From contig NZ_OOHJ01000027.1 in the NCBI RefSeq assembly GCF_900323885.1, positions 62,001 through 126,000 of the forward strand: a stretch of 64,000 bases of DNA. Direction: 5' to 3'. The DNA comes from [Actinomadura] parvosata subsp. kistnae (GTDB lineage: Bacteria > Actinomycetota > Actinomycetes > Streptosporangiales > Streptosporangiaceae). Below are positions 12,678 to 20,983 of the stretch, piece by piece. A program made the translations under genes and the position numbers. Within the stretch, counting starts at the first letter, position 1, and the number at the start of each line of letters is the position of its first letter. The notes beneath the pieces were generated by a model that was not told the DNA's origin, ran no database searches, and saw only the letters and a list, made by a program, of their open reading frames with translations.

Positions 12678-14156
12678 ATGGCTGACCCGAAGGGTTTCCT
12701 CACGCATGACCGGGAGCTGCCGGCGCGCCGCCCCGTGGACGTCCGCATCAGCGACTGGCGCGAGGTCTACCAGGACTTCTCGCAGGAGAAGCTGACCAAG
12801 CAGGCGGCCCGCTGCATGGACTGCGGCATCCCGTTCTGCCACAACGGCTGCCCGCTGGGCAACCTCATCCCCGAGTGGAACGAACTCGTCTACCGCACCG
12901 ACTGGCGCGAGGCGATCGAGCGGCTGCACGCCACCAACAACTTCCCGGAGTTCACCGGCAGGCTCTGCCCGGCTCCGTGCGAGGCGGCGTGCGTGCTCGG
13001 CATCAACTCCGACCCGGTCGCCATCAAGCGGGTCGAGGTCGAGATCATCGACCGCGCGTTCGCCGAGGGCTGGGTCACCCCGCAGCCCCCGGCCGTCAAG
13101 ACCGGCAAGAAGGTCGCGGTCGTCGGCTCGGGCCCGGCCGGGCTCGCCGCCGCCCAGCAGCTCACCCGCGCCGGACACGACGTCGTCGTGTTCGAGCGGG
13201 CCGACCGCATCGGCGGGCTGCTGCGCTACGGCATCCCCGAGTTCAAGATGGAGAAGCGGCACATCGAGCGCCGCCTGGAGCAGATGCGGGCCGAAGGCAC
13301 CGAGTTCCGCACCAGTGTGAACGTCGGCGTCGACATCACCGCCGCCGAGCTGCGCGAGCAGTTCGACGCCGTGGTGCTGTCCGGCGGCGCCACCCAGTGG
13401 CGCGACCTGCCGGTGGCCGGCCGCCAGCTCAAGGGCATCTACCAGGCGATGGAGTACCTGCCGCTGTCCAACAAGGTGCAGGAGGGCGACTACGAGACCT
13501 CGCCCATCTCGGCCGAGGGCAAGCACGTCGTCGTCATCGGCGGCGGCGACACCGGCGCCGACTGCATCGGCACCGCGATCCGGCAGGGCGCCAAGTCCGT
13601 CACCCAGCTCGAGATCATGCCGCAGCCGCCCAGGTCCAGGCCCGGCAGCCAGCCGTGGCCGACCTTCCCCATCCTGTTCAAGATGGAGAGCGCCCACGAG
13701 GAGCTGGAGGAGGGCGGCGGGCAGCGCGTCTACGCCGTCTCCACCACCGAGTTCGTCGGCGACGCCGACGGCAACGTCCGGGCGCTGCGCCTGGTCGAGG
13801 TCGAGGGGCCGCAGAACGGCTTCAAGCCGATCCCCGGCACCGAACGCGAGATCCCGGCCGAGCTCGTCACCCTCTCCATGGGCTTCCTCGGGCCGGAGAA
13901 GGGCGCCCTGCTCCAGGACCTGGCGGAGGTCGCCGGCGACGGCTTCTACGACGCCAGGGGGAACGTGGCGCGCGACAAGACGTACATGTCCAAGGTGGAC
14001 GGCGTCTTCGTGGCGGGCGACATGGGGCGCGGGCAGTCGCTGATCGTGTGGGCGATCGCCGAAGGCCGCGCCGCCGCCAGCGGCGTCGACCGCTTCCTCA
14101 CCGGCGACACGGCCCTGCCTTACCCGATCCTTCCGACGGCTCGTCCGCTCGTCTGA
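12678..14156 (+). CDS. gltD: Glutamate synthase (NADPH) small subunit
   Basis: This 492-residue flavoprotein passes electrons from NADPH through FAD and 4Fe-4S clusters to GltB. The N-terminal cluster cysteines are in ARCMDCGIPFCHNGCPLGN and RLCPAPCEAACVLG. The FAD site is VAVVGSGPAGLAAAQQL, the NADPH site VVVIGGGDTGADCIGTA, and the late FAD motif VFVAGDMGRGQSLIVWAI. The start ATG is preceded by GGGAGG (12663-12668). The gene is the second of the gltBD operon and is followed by a strong terminator at 14169-14203. Confidence 0.98.
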   Translation: MADPKGFLTHDRELPARRPVDVRISDWREVYQDFSQEKLTKQAARCMDCGIPFCHNGCPLGNLIPEWNELVYRTDWREAIERLHATNNFPEFTGRLCPAPCEAACVLGINSDPVAIKRVEVEIIDRAFAEGWVTPQPPAVKTGKKVAVVGSGPAGLAAAQQLTRAGHDVVVFERADRIGGLLRYGIPEFKMEKRHIERRLEQMRAEGTEFRTSVNVGVDITAAELREQFDAVVLSGGATQWRDLPVAGRQLKGIYQAMEYLPLSNKVQEGDYETSPISAEGKHVVVIGGGDTGADCIGTAIRQGAKSVTQLEIMPQPPRSRPGSQPWPTFPILFKMESAHEELEEGGGQRVYAVSTTEFVGDADGNVRALRLVEVEGPQNGFKPIPGTEREIPAELVTLSMGFLGPEKGALLQDLAEVAGDGFYDARGNVARDKTYMSKVDGVFVAGDMGRGQSLIVWAIAEGRAAASGVDRFLTGDTALPYPILPTARPLV

Positions 14157-14168
14157 GGTAGTTGGGTG

Positions 14169-14203
14169 CGGCCCGGCCTTTCCGGCCGGGCCGTCGTCCT
14201 TTT
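14169..14203 (+). terminator. Rho-independent terminator of gltBD
   Basis: A perfect 10-bp stem (CGGCCCGGCC at 14169-14178 with GGCCGGGCCG at 14184-14193) and a 5-base loop are followed by TCGTCCTTTT. It starts 12 bases after the gltD stop. Confidence 0.85.
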
Positions 14204-14379
14204 CAACCCCGCCCCTTCATTACGGCAGAGCCGACGTCACCGCCACCCGCCGCACGTGGCTGAGGGCCTCCAGGAAGACGCCCGCTGACCCCGCACGTGG
14301 CCGGCCGCCGTTACGCGCGCATACTCGACCATCCGGGTGGTCAGCCCCTGGCCGTCCGCGTGGCCGGGTTCCTGGGCCG

Positions 14380-15225
14380 TCAGGGCGCGCAGGACCGTGC
14401 GATGGCGTCCAGCGCGCGCTGCGACTCCGGGTCCGCCGCCCGGTAGATGACCAGCCGTTGCCCCGGTGCCTGCAGCGGCGCCAGCACCTCGTACTCGACC
14501 GTCAGCGGCCCTTCGGCGGCGTGCCGCAGCCGCTTGCGGCCCCTGGCGTTGACGCGGACGTCGCGCATCGCCCACAGCCGGGCGAACTCCTCGTTGCCCG
14601 ACGTCAGCTCCTCCACCAGGTCCGACAGGCCCTTGTCGTCGGGGTGGGCCGCCCAGGAGGCCCGCAGGTCGGCGATGCCCTCGCGGATGGTGCGTTCCCT
14701 GTCGCGGAAGAAGTTCTTCAGGCCGGGGTGGAGCATGCACAGCCACAGGCTGTTGCGCTGGCGGGGCGGCAGCGTGCCGAAGTCGAGCATCAGCCCGGCC
14801 ATCTCGGGGTTCCACGCGATGATGTCGAAGCGGTGGTTGAGGACCATGGCGGGCAGCGGCGACAGGTCCAGCACCAGCCGCGCCAGCGGCCCCGCCTCGT
14901 CGTCGGCGGGCCCCTCGCGCTCGGGCCTGCTGGTCGGCCGCTGCCGGGCCAGGTCGAACAGGTAGAGCCGTTCGTCCTCACTCAGCCGCAGCGCCGCCGC
15001 CAGCGCCTCCAGCACCTCGGGCGAGGGCCGCAGCCCGCGCCCCTGCTCCAGCCGGATCACGTAGTCGACGCTGACCCCGGCCAGCTCGGCGACCTCTTCC
15101 CGGCGCAGCCCGGGGGTGCGGCGGTGGGCGCGGCGCGCCGGCAGCTCGACGTCGCCGGGGCGCAGCCGCTCGCGGCGCGTGCGCAGGAAGGCCGCGAGCT
15201 CGCGGGTCTGGTCCACGGTGCTCAT
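14380..15225 (-). CDS. XRE-family regulator with MmyB-like ligand domain
   Basis: A 281-residue regulator. Residues about 5-75 form a helix-turn-helix (RRTPGLRREEVAELAGVSVD, YVIRLEQGRGLRPSPEVL). Residues about 100-270 match the MmyB-like ligand-binding domain (LSPLPAMVLNHRFDIIAWNP, RNSLWLCMLHPGLKNFFRD, ARGRKRLRHAAEGPLTVEY). The start was set at ATG 15225 because the upstream extension would run through the intergenic region into the divergent gene. It is transcribed away from the aldo-keto reductase at 15317. This divergent arrangement is common for XRE/MmyB-type regulators of oxidoreductases, so the reductase is the likely target; ligand unknown. Confidence 0.9.
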   Translation of the reverse strand: MSTVDQTRELAAFLRTRRERLRPGDVELPARRAHRRTPGLRREEVAELAGVSVDYVIRLEQGRGLRPSPEVLEALAAALRLSEDERLYLFDLARQRPTSRPEREGPADDEAGPLARLVLDLSPLPAMVLNHRFDIIAWNPEMAGLMLDFGTLPPRQRNSLWLCMLHPGLKNFFRDRERTIREGIADLRASWAAHPDDKGLSDLVEELTSGNEEFARLWAMRDVRVNARGRKRLRHAAEGPLTVEYEVLAPLQAPGQRLVIYRAADPESQRALDAIARSCAP

Positions 15226-15316
15226 CGCCTCGATCCTACGGCGCGTGCCTGGTACGGCCGATCCCAGGAAGGCTCTTCCCTTACCCATGGCTCGCGGCCC
15301 GAGCAGGCTTGGACGC

Positions 15317-16378
15317 ATGACGACTCTTGACACCTACCGCCTGCTGGGCCGTTCCGGGCTGCGGGTCTCGCCGCTGGCCCTGGGCACGATGACGTTCGGG
15401 ACGGACTGGGGCTGGGGCTCGGACAAGGACGAGTCCCGCCGGGTGTTCGACGCGTACGTGGAGCGCGGCGGCAACTTCGTCGACACCGCCAGCCAGTACA
15501 CGGAGGGCACCGCCGAGACGCTGGTCGGCGAGTTCGCGGCCGGGCGGCGCGAGCAGCTCGTGCTGGCCACGAAGTACAGCATGGCCAGGCGCCCGGGCGA
15601 CCCGAACTCGGGCGGCAACCACCGCAAGAGCATGGTCCAGTCGGTCGAGGCGAGCCTGCGCCGCCTGCGCACCGACCACATCGACCTGCTCTACCTGCAC
15701 GCCTGGGACTTCACCACGCCCGTGGAGGAGATCCTGCGCGCGATGGACGACCTCGTCAGGATGGGCAAGGTCCTGTACGTCGGCATCTCCGACACGCCCG
15801 CCTGGCAGGTGTCGCGCATGCAGGCCATCGCCGACCTGCGCGGATGGTCGCCGTTGATCGCCCTGCAGATCGAGTACAGCCTGATCGAGCGGACGGGGGA
15901 GCGCGACCTCATCCCGATGGGCCGCGAGCTGGGCCTCGGCGTCATCCCGTGGTCGCCGCTCGGCAGCGGTGTGCTGACCGGCAAGTACACGCGGGCCGAC
16001 CTGACCCACGAGGTCTCCGCCGACCCGTCCGGCACCCGCAAGAACGTGGCGGCGGCCAACGGCTCCCTCACGGAGCGCTCGCTCGGCATCGCCGAGGTCG
16101 TCAAGCGGGTCGCGGACGAGCTCGGCGCCACCCCGTCGCAGGTCGCGATCGCGTGGACGTTGCTGGAGCCCGGCGTGACGGCGCCCATCGTCGGGGCCCG
16201 CACGCTCGCCCAGCTGGAGGACAACCTGGGCGCGCTCGACGTGCGCTTCAGCGACGCCCAGCGGGCCACGCTCGCCGAGGCCAGCGCGGTGGACCTGGGG
16301 TTCCCGCACGAGTTCCTGCGGCGGCCGATGGCGCGGGGCGTCATCTCGGGCGGCGTCACGCTGGAGCTGACCCGCTGA
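15317..16378 (+). CDS. Aldo/keto reductase
   Basis: A 353-residue NADPH-dependent aldo/keto reductase with a TIM-barrel fold. The catalytic tetrad is visible: Asp in NFVDTASQY, Tyr in SQYTEG, Lys in LVLATKYSM and His in LLYLHAWDF. The cofactor-binding end carries PIVGARTLAQLEDNLGAL. Length and motif order resemble AKR members related to YajO/YhdN. It is divergent from the XRE regulator and has its own terminator at 16427-16464. The substrate cannot be read from the sequence. Confidence 0.93.
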   Translation: MTTLDTYRLLGRSGLRVSPLALGTMTFGTDWGWGSDKDESRRVFDAYVERGGNFVDTASQYTEGTAETLVGEFAAGRREQLVLATKYSMARRPGDPNSGGNHRKSMVQSVEASLRRLRTDHIDLLYLHAWDFTTPVEEILRAMDDLVRMGKVLYVGISDTPAWQVSRMQAIADLRGWSPLIALQIEYSLIERTGERDLIPMGRELGLGVIPWSPLGSGVLTGKYTRADLTHEVSADPSGTRKNVAAANGSLTERSLGIAEVVKRVADELGATPSQVAIAWTLLEPGVTAPIVGARTLAQLEDNLGALDVRFSDAQRATLAEASAVDLGFPHEFLRRPMARGVISGGVTLELTR

Positions 16379-16412
16379 CCCGCTGACCCGCTGACCTGCT
16401 GACCGGCTGACC
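16374..16412 (+). repeat. Short tandem repeat (CGCTGACC-like, about 8 bases)
   Basis: Directly after the aldo-keto reductase stop, an 8-9 base unit reading approximately CGCTGACC is repeated about five times with small changes (CGCTGACCCGCTGACC, then CTGCTGACCGGCTGACC). It fills the space before the terminator and shows no coding potential. Confidence 0.6.
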
Positions 16413-16426
16413 CGCCTGCCCGCCGC

Positions 16427-16464
16427 ACCGAACGCCCGTCCCCTGGTGGGGGCGGGCGTTCGGT
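16427..16464 (+). terminator. Hairpin terminator after the aldo-keto reductase
   Basis: A very long stem (ACCGAACGCCCGTCCCC with GGGGGCGGGCGTTCGGT, one G-T pair) has a TGGT loop and is followed by CTTGTCT. It separates the reductase from the tetR promoter that begins at once downstream. Confidence 0.75.
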
Positions 16465-16475
16465 CTTGTCTGGAA

Positions 16476-16526
16476 TTGCATACCGTGCAGACCTTGCAGT
16501 CCGTGCAATCGTTGCATAGAGTGCAA
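16476..16526. promoter_or_regulatory. Triple inverted-repeat operator upstream of tetR
   Basis: Three 15-bp sites of the form TTGCA-N5-TGCAA start at 16476, 16494 and 16512, exactly 18 bases apart. The second and third are perfect in both arms; the first ends TGCAG. The last arm ends 3 bases before the tetR ATG. Such spacing suggests cooperative autoregulation by the TetR protein encoded next to it. Confidence 0.75.
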
Positions 16527-16529
16527 GGC

Positions 16530-17111
16530 ATGGAGAGTCCGCAGCAGCGGCGCGACCGCCGCCGGGCCGAGAAGCAGCAGGCCATCCGGCGGGCGGCGGT
16601 GCGCATCGCGCTCGATCAAGGGGTCGAGGCCGCGACCGTGGAGGCGATCAGCGCGGCGGCCGACATCTCGCCACGCACGTTCTTCAACTACTTCGCCTCC
16701 AAGGAGGAAGCCCTCAGCCCCGACCCGCCGTGGCGGCCGGAGGAGTTCGTCGGCCTGCTCACCGGCAGGCCCGGCGACGAGCCGGTCTTCGAGTCGCTGA
16801 AGGCGGTGGCGCGCGAGTTCGTGGTGCGCATCCGGCCGGCGATGGAGGACCTGGAGCCGTTCGTGGAGCTGCGCCGCCGCCATCCCGAGCTGGCAGCCAA
16901 GGCCAGGGCCGTCGACGAGACGAAGGTGCTGGAGAGCCTGCTCGGCGCGGTGCGCAGCCGGCCGGGCGTCACCGGCCCCATGCACGCCAGGCTGCTGGTC
17001 ATCGCCACGTTCGGCGCGGCGATCTCGGCCGTGCAGGAGTCGGTGCTGAGCGGCGAGCCGGCCGAGGAGCTGCTCGAAGAGGCGTTCACGCTGCTGGAGC
17101 GCGGACTCTGA
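16530..17111 (+). CDS. TetR-family regulator
   Basis: A 193-residue TetR regulator. The N-terminal helix-turn-helix covers residues about 15-60 (AIRRAAVRIALDQGVEAATV, AISAAADISPRTFFNYFASK). The rest is the variable helical ligand-binding and dimer domain. ATG 16530 was chosen because the TTGCA operator array ends just before it and a longer start would lie inside that array. A GTG three codons upstream (16521) falls within the last operator. The downstream DHA2 exporter, 87 bases away on the same strand, is the likely regulated partner; the inducer is probably an exported compound (inference). Confidence 0.9.
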   Translation: MESPQQRRDRRRAEKQQAIRRAAVRIALDQGVEAATVEAISAAADISPRTFFNYFASKEEALSPDPPWRPEEFVGLLTGRPGDEPVFESLKAVAREFVVRIRPAMEDLEPFVELRRRHPELAAKARAVDETKVLESLLGAVRSRPGVTGPMHARLLVIATFGAAISAVQESVLSGEPAEELLEEAFTLLERGL

Positions 17112-17198
17112 CCCCATAGGAAGTGCGGCGACCGGGGTGGCACCCCCGATCGCCGCCGATTTCTCCTGCCCTCGCGAAAGGAAGCAAGGAGCCCACCC

Positions 17199-18674
17199 AT
17201 GGTATCGACCATCACCCAGAAGGACGCGCCACCGCGCTCACTGTGGGTGAGCATGGCCTCACTCATGCTCACCATGTTCCTGGCCGCCATCGACCAGACG
17301 GTCGTGGCGACCGCCATGCCCACCATCGTGGGCGAGCTGCACGGCATCGAGAGCCTGTCGTGGCTGGTCACCGCGTTCGCGCTGACGTCCGGCATGGCCA
17401 CGCCCCTGTACGGCAAGCTCAGCGACATGTATGGCCGCAGGAACCTCTACCTGTGGGCCATCGCCCTGTTCGTCCTCGGCTCGGCCCTGTGCGGCCTGGC
17501 CCAGACGATGGGCCAGCTCATCGCCTTCCGCGCCTTCCAGGGCCTCGGCGCCGGCGGGCTGCTCGTCCTCACCATGATCATCTCCGCGGACCTGGCCGGC
17601 CCCAGGGAACGCGCCAAGTACCAGGGCCTGTTCGGCGCCGTCTTCGGCGTGGCCTCCATCGCCGGCCCCATCATCGGCGGCTACCTCACCGAGCACGTCT
17701 CCTGGCGCTGGATCTTCTACATCAACCTGCCCCTCGGCGCGCTCGCCCTGGCCGTGGCGTTCAGCGTGCTCAAGCTGCCGCGCCGCACCTCCCCGCACCG
17801 CGTGGACTGGCTCGGCGCCGGCCTCATCTCGGCGCTGCTGACCAGCCTGACGCTCCTCGCCTCCTGGGGCGGCACCACCTACGCGTGGACCTCACCCGTC
17901 ATCCTCGGGCTGGCCGCCGCGTCCGTGCTGCTGGCCGGGCTGTTCATCCTGGTGGAACGGAAGGCCGCCGAGCCCGTGCTGCCCCTGCGGCTCTTCCGCG
18001 ACCGGTCGTTCGCCCTGCCCGTGGCCGCCACGGTGCTGATCGCCACCGCCATCCTCGGCATGGCCACGTTCCTGCCCATGTACCTGCAACTCGCCTCCGG
18101 CGCGAGCGCGACCGACTCGGGGCTGCTGCTCCTCCCGCTGATGGGCGGCATGATCACGGCCTCCACGCTGACCGGACGGGTCGTCACCCGGCTCGGCCGC
18201 TACAAGTGGGTGATGGTGGTCGGCTCGCTGGTCGCCGCGGCCGGCGGGTTCCTGTTCTCCACCATGGGGCTCGGGACGAGCGCGTTCGTGTCCGGCGCGT
18301 ACATGGTGCTGGCCGGGCTCGGGCTCGGCATGGTCGGGCAGAACCTCATCCTCGCCGTGCAGACCACCGCCCCCGAGGCCGACAGGGGCGCGGCCACCTC
18401 GGCCGTCACCTTCGCCAGGAACGTCGGCGGCGCCCTCGGCGTCGCCATCCTCGGCGCGATCTTCGGCGGACGGGTGGCGGGCGGCCAGACGGCGGTCAGC
18501 CCCGAGGCCATCCAGGCGCTGCCCGAAGCGGCCCGGCACGCCGCCCAGCTCGCCTTCTCGGACGCGATCACGGGCGTGTTCGCCTGGCTCGGCCCCATCC
18601 TGATCGGCGGCGCCCTCCTCCTGGCCTGCCTGAAGGACGTCCGCCTGACACCCACCCCGCAGGCCCGCGGCTGA
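17199..18674 (+). CDS. MFS drug-resistance transporter, DHA2 (EmrB/QacA) family
   Basis: A 491-residue, probably 14-segment major facilitator. Signatures include motif C-like LAAIDQTVVATAMPTIVGEL in the first segment, motif A GKLSDMYGRRNLYL, the DHA2 motif GLFGAVFGVASIAGPIIGGY, and SWRWIFYINLPLG. Family members export drugs, dyes or natural products by proton antiport. The start has an upstream GAAAGGAAG site. It follows the TetR gene and is probably controlled by it. Substrate unknown. Confidence 0.93.
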   Translation: MVSTITQKDAPPRSLWVSMASLMLTMFLAAIDQTVVATAMPTIVGELHGIESLSWLVTAFALTSGMATPLYGKLSDMYGRRNLYLWAIALFVLGSALCGLAQTMGQLIAFRAFQGLGAGGLLVLTMIISADLAGPRERAKYQGLFGAVFGVASIAGPIIGGYLTEHVSWRWIFYINLPLGALALAVAFSVLKLPRRTSPHRVDWLGAGLISALLTSLTLLASWGGTTYAWTSPVILGLAAASVLLAGLFILVERKAAEPVLPLRLFRDRSFALPVAATVLIATAILGMATFLPMYLQLASGASATDSGLLLLPLMGGMITASTLTGRVVTRLGRYKWVMVVGSLVAAAGGFLFSTMGLGTSAFVSGAYMVLAGLGLGMVGQNLILAVQTTAPEADRGAATSAVTFARNVGGALGVAILGAIFGGRVAGGQTAVSPEAIQALPEAARHAAQLAFSDAITGVFAWLGPILIGGALLLACLKDVRLTPTPQARG

Positions 18675-18738
18675 CGCACCGCACCTGACGCACCGCGCCT
18701 GACGCACCGCGCCTGACGCGACGCGCCTGACGCGCCCC
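18671..18738 (+). repeat. 14-bp tandem repeat
   Basis: A 14-base unit CTGACGCACCGCGC is repeated nearly five times, with small changes in the first and last two copies, starting inside the stop codon of the exporter gene. It is noncoding and resembles the short CTGACC repeats after the aldo-keto reductase. Confidence 0.8.
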
Positions 18739-18778
18739 GGTCGTGGGGTGCCGCGGCGGCCTGGCCCGTCGATGAGGA

Positions 18779-18802
18779 GTGGACCTCCGAAAGGGGGTCC
18801 AC
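18779..18802. terminator. GNRA-loop hairpin between exporter and subtilase genes
   Basis: A 10-bp stem GTGGACCTCC / GGGGGTCCAC (one T-G pair) closes a GAAA tetraloop. No T-tract follows on the + strand (ACTTCGTCATC), so it is a moderate terminator candidate for the exporter gene. Confidence 0.5.
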
Positions 18803-18900
18803 TTCGTCATCTATCGACCGAAATTTCATGACTAAGTTGCATCACCGGATTACTGTCGGGAAGATTCAGGTTCTGCGGCAAGTCGGCGGATGGGGGAAGA

Positions 18901-20601
18901 ATGCGGCGGGTCGCCTCGGGCTTGACGGCGCTGGCCGCCGTGGTCGCACTCGGCGCCTGCACGCCGTCCGCCCCCCGCGAGCGCGCCGCGCCACGGGCCG
19001 ACTTCCTCGTCTTCTACGACTACGGCAAGCAGGGCCAGGCCGAGGCCGCCGTGGAGCGCGCCGGCGGCACCACGGTCTCCGCCGACACGAAGCTCGGCTA
19101 CCTCATGGCGGCCGGCTCGGGCGCCGGGTTCGAGGAGGCGGTGGGCGCGGACCCGTCGATCGTCGGCATCTCCCCGGACCGCCGCATCGGCTACGCCACC
19201 ACCCGCCCCGCCACGGCCCGCCCCACCGAAGCCACCCGTACCGGCGGAAGCACCCGTACAAAGGAAGCCGCCCGTACGGACGAAGCCGCCCGTACGGCCG
19301 GATTCCCGGACGAGAGGGCGTTCACCAAGACCAAGGGGGAGCCGTTCGCCAGCCGCCAGTGGGACATGCGCATGATCGGCGCCGACCGCGCCCACGCCAA
19401 GGCCCCCGGCACCCGGCAGGTCCTCGTCGGCGTGATCGACACCGGCGTGGACGGCAAGCACCCCGATATCGCCCCCAACTTCAACCGCGAGCTCAGCCGC
19501 AACTTCGTCACCGACAAGCCCAAGGACGAGTACGGCGAGACGCTGGACGGCCCCTGCGAGGCGGCCGGCTGCAAGGACCCGGTGGACGTGGACGACGACG
19601 GCCACGGCACCCACGTGGCCAGCACGATCGCCTCCCCGCTGAACGGCCTGGGCATCGCCGGCGTCGCCCCCGGCGTGCAGATCGTGAACCTCAGGGCGGG
19701 CCAGGACTCCGGCTTCTTCTTCCTCAAGCCCAGCCTCGACGCCCTCACCTACGCCGGCGACATCGGCGTGGACGTCGTGAACATGAGCTACTTCGTCGAC
19801 CCGTGGCTGTTCAACTGCGTGAACAACAAGTCCGACACCAAGAAGCAGCAGCTGGAGCAGCAGGCCATCATCACCGGCATGCAGCGCGCCCTCGACTACG
19901 CCCGGCAGCGCGGCGTCACGCTGATCTCCGCCCTCGGCAACGGCTCCACCGACCTCGGCCATCCCACGGTCGACAAGCAGAGCCCCGGCTACCCGAAGGG
20001 CGACGAGAAGGACCGGCAGATCGACAACTCGTGCATCAACGTGCCGGCCGAGTCGAACGGCGTCATCTCCGTCTCCGCCGTCGGGCCGTCCGGACGCAAG
20101 GCCATCTACAGCGACTACGGCGACGAGCAGACCGACCTGGCGGCGCCCGGCGGCGACACGCTCGACGGGGAGGGCACCCAGGCCACCCGCTCGATCCTGG
20201 CCGCCGCGCCCGAGCACGTGCTGCGCGCCGCCGGCCGGATCGACGCCAAGGGCGAGCCGAAGGGCGCCGACGTCCTCAAGGACTGCACGGGCGGCACCTG
20301 CGCCTACTACCAGTACCTTGAAGGCACCTCGATGGCCTCGCCGCACGCCGCCGGGGTCGCCGCGATCCTCGTCAGCCGCTTCGGCAAGCCCGGCAAGGGC
20401 GGGGTCGACCTCGCCCCCGCCACCGTCGAGCAGCTCCTCTACAAGACCGCCACGCAGAAGGCGTGCCCGACGCCCCGCGAGTACGTGTACAAGATCTTCG
20501 GCCAGACCGAGACGCACGCGTGCGAGGGCGGCCCGTCCGACAACGGGTTCTACGGCCACGGCATCGTGGACGCCTGGAAGGCCGCTACCGTCGAACCATG
20601 A
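18901..20601 (+). CDS. S8 subtilisin-like serine protease, lipoprotein
   Basis: A 566-residue exported protease. The N-terminus is a lipoprotein signal (LTALAAVVALGAC, lipobox cysteine at residue 20), so it should be anchored on the outer face of the membrane by Lgt. The catalytic triad is visible: Asp180 in GVIDTGVDGKHPDI, His235 in DGHGTHVAST and Ser477 in GTSMASPHAAGVAA. Residues about 25-100 look like an inhibitor I9-type propeptide. Residues 105-135 are a Thr/Arg-rich spacer with imperfect EAARTDEAARTAG repeats. Cysteine pairs occur in GPCEAAGCKD and DCTGGTCAYY. It overlaps the next start by ATGA. Confidence 0.93.
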   Translation: MRRVASGLTALAAVVALGACTPSAPRERAAPRADFLVFYDYGKQGQAEAAVERAGGTTVSADTKLGYLMAAGSGAGFEEAVGADPSIVGISPDRRIGYATTRPATARPTEATRTGGSTRTKEAARTDEAARTAGFPDERAFTKTKGEPFASRQWDMRMIGADRAHAKAPGTRQVLVGVIDTGVDGKHPDIAPNFNRELSRNFVTDKPKDEYGETLDGPCEAAGCKDPVDVDDDGHGTHVASTIASPLNGLGIAGVAPGVQIVNLRAGQDSGFFFLKPSLDALTYAGDIGVDVVNMSYFVDPWLFNCVNNKSDTKKQQLEQQAIITGMQRALDYARQRGVTLISALGNGSTDLGHPTVDKQSPGYPKGDEKDRQIDNSCINVPAESNGVISVSAVGPSGRKAIYSDYGDEQTDLAAPGGDTLDGEGTQATRSILAAAPEHVLRAAGRIDAKGEPKGADVLKDCTGGTCAYYQYLEGTSMASPHAAGVAAILVSRFGKPGKGGVDLAPATVEQLLYKTATQKACPTPREYVYKIFGQTETHACEGGPSDNGFYGHGIVDAWKAATVEP

Positions 20602-20948
20602 TGTATCGCCTCCTCGCGGACGCCGTGATGGTGGCGCACTTCGCCTTTCTGGCCTATCTGGCCGTGGGCGGGTTCCTGGCGTGGCGCTGGAGGCGTACCA
20701 TCTGGGCGCACCTCGCCGTCGCCGCCTGGGGCCTGGTCTCGGTCGTGACCGGCGTCGAGTGCCCCCTCAGCCTCGCCGAGGACTGGGCGCGCCGCCGCGC
20801 GGGCCTGGAGGGGTTACCCGCCAGCGGCTTCATCGACCACTACATCGAAGGCGTGATCTACCCGGAGGAGTACACGAACTTGGCGCGACTTGGGGTCGCC
20901 GTTCTCGTTCTGTTCTCTTACGTCGGGTACGTTCTCCGTCGTCAGTGA
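20598..20948 (+). CDS. DUF2784-like membrane protein
   Basis: A 116-residue protein with about three membrane segments (ADAVMVAHFAFLAYLAVGGF, HLAVAAWGLVSVVTGVECPL, LGVAVLVLFSYVGYVL). The pattern ECPLSLAEDWARRRAGLEG followed by FIDHYIEGVIYP fits DUF2784 proteins. The first of two adjacent ATGs overlaps the protease stop (ATGA), so translation is probably coupled. Function unknown; pairing with an anchored protease may reflect operon economy only. Confidence 0.85.
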   Translation: MMYRLLADAVMVAHFAFLAYLAVGGFLAWRWRRTIWAHLAVAAWGLVSVVTGVECPLSLAEDWARRRAGLEGLPASGFIDHYIEGVIYPEEYTNLARLGVAVLVLFSYVGYVLRRQ

Positions 20949-20983
20949 CTGCCAAGTGGTCTGTACCAATTAAGGTAGGACTC

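Noticed and set aside
14216..14379. Gene fragment between the gltBD terminator and the XRE gene
   Set aside because: Short frames exist but none has a start, ribosome site or recognisable motif.
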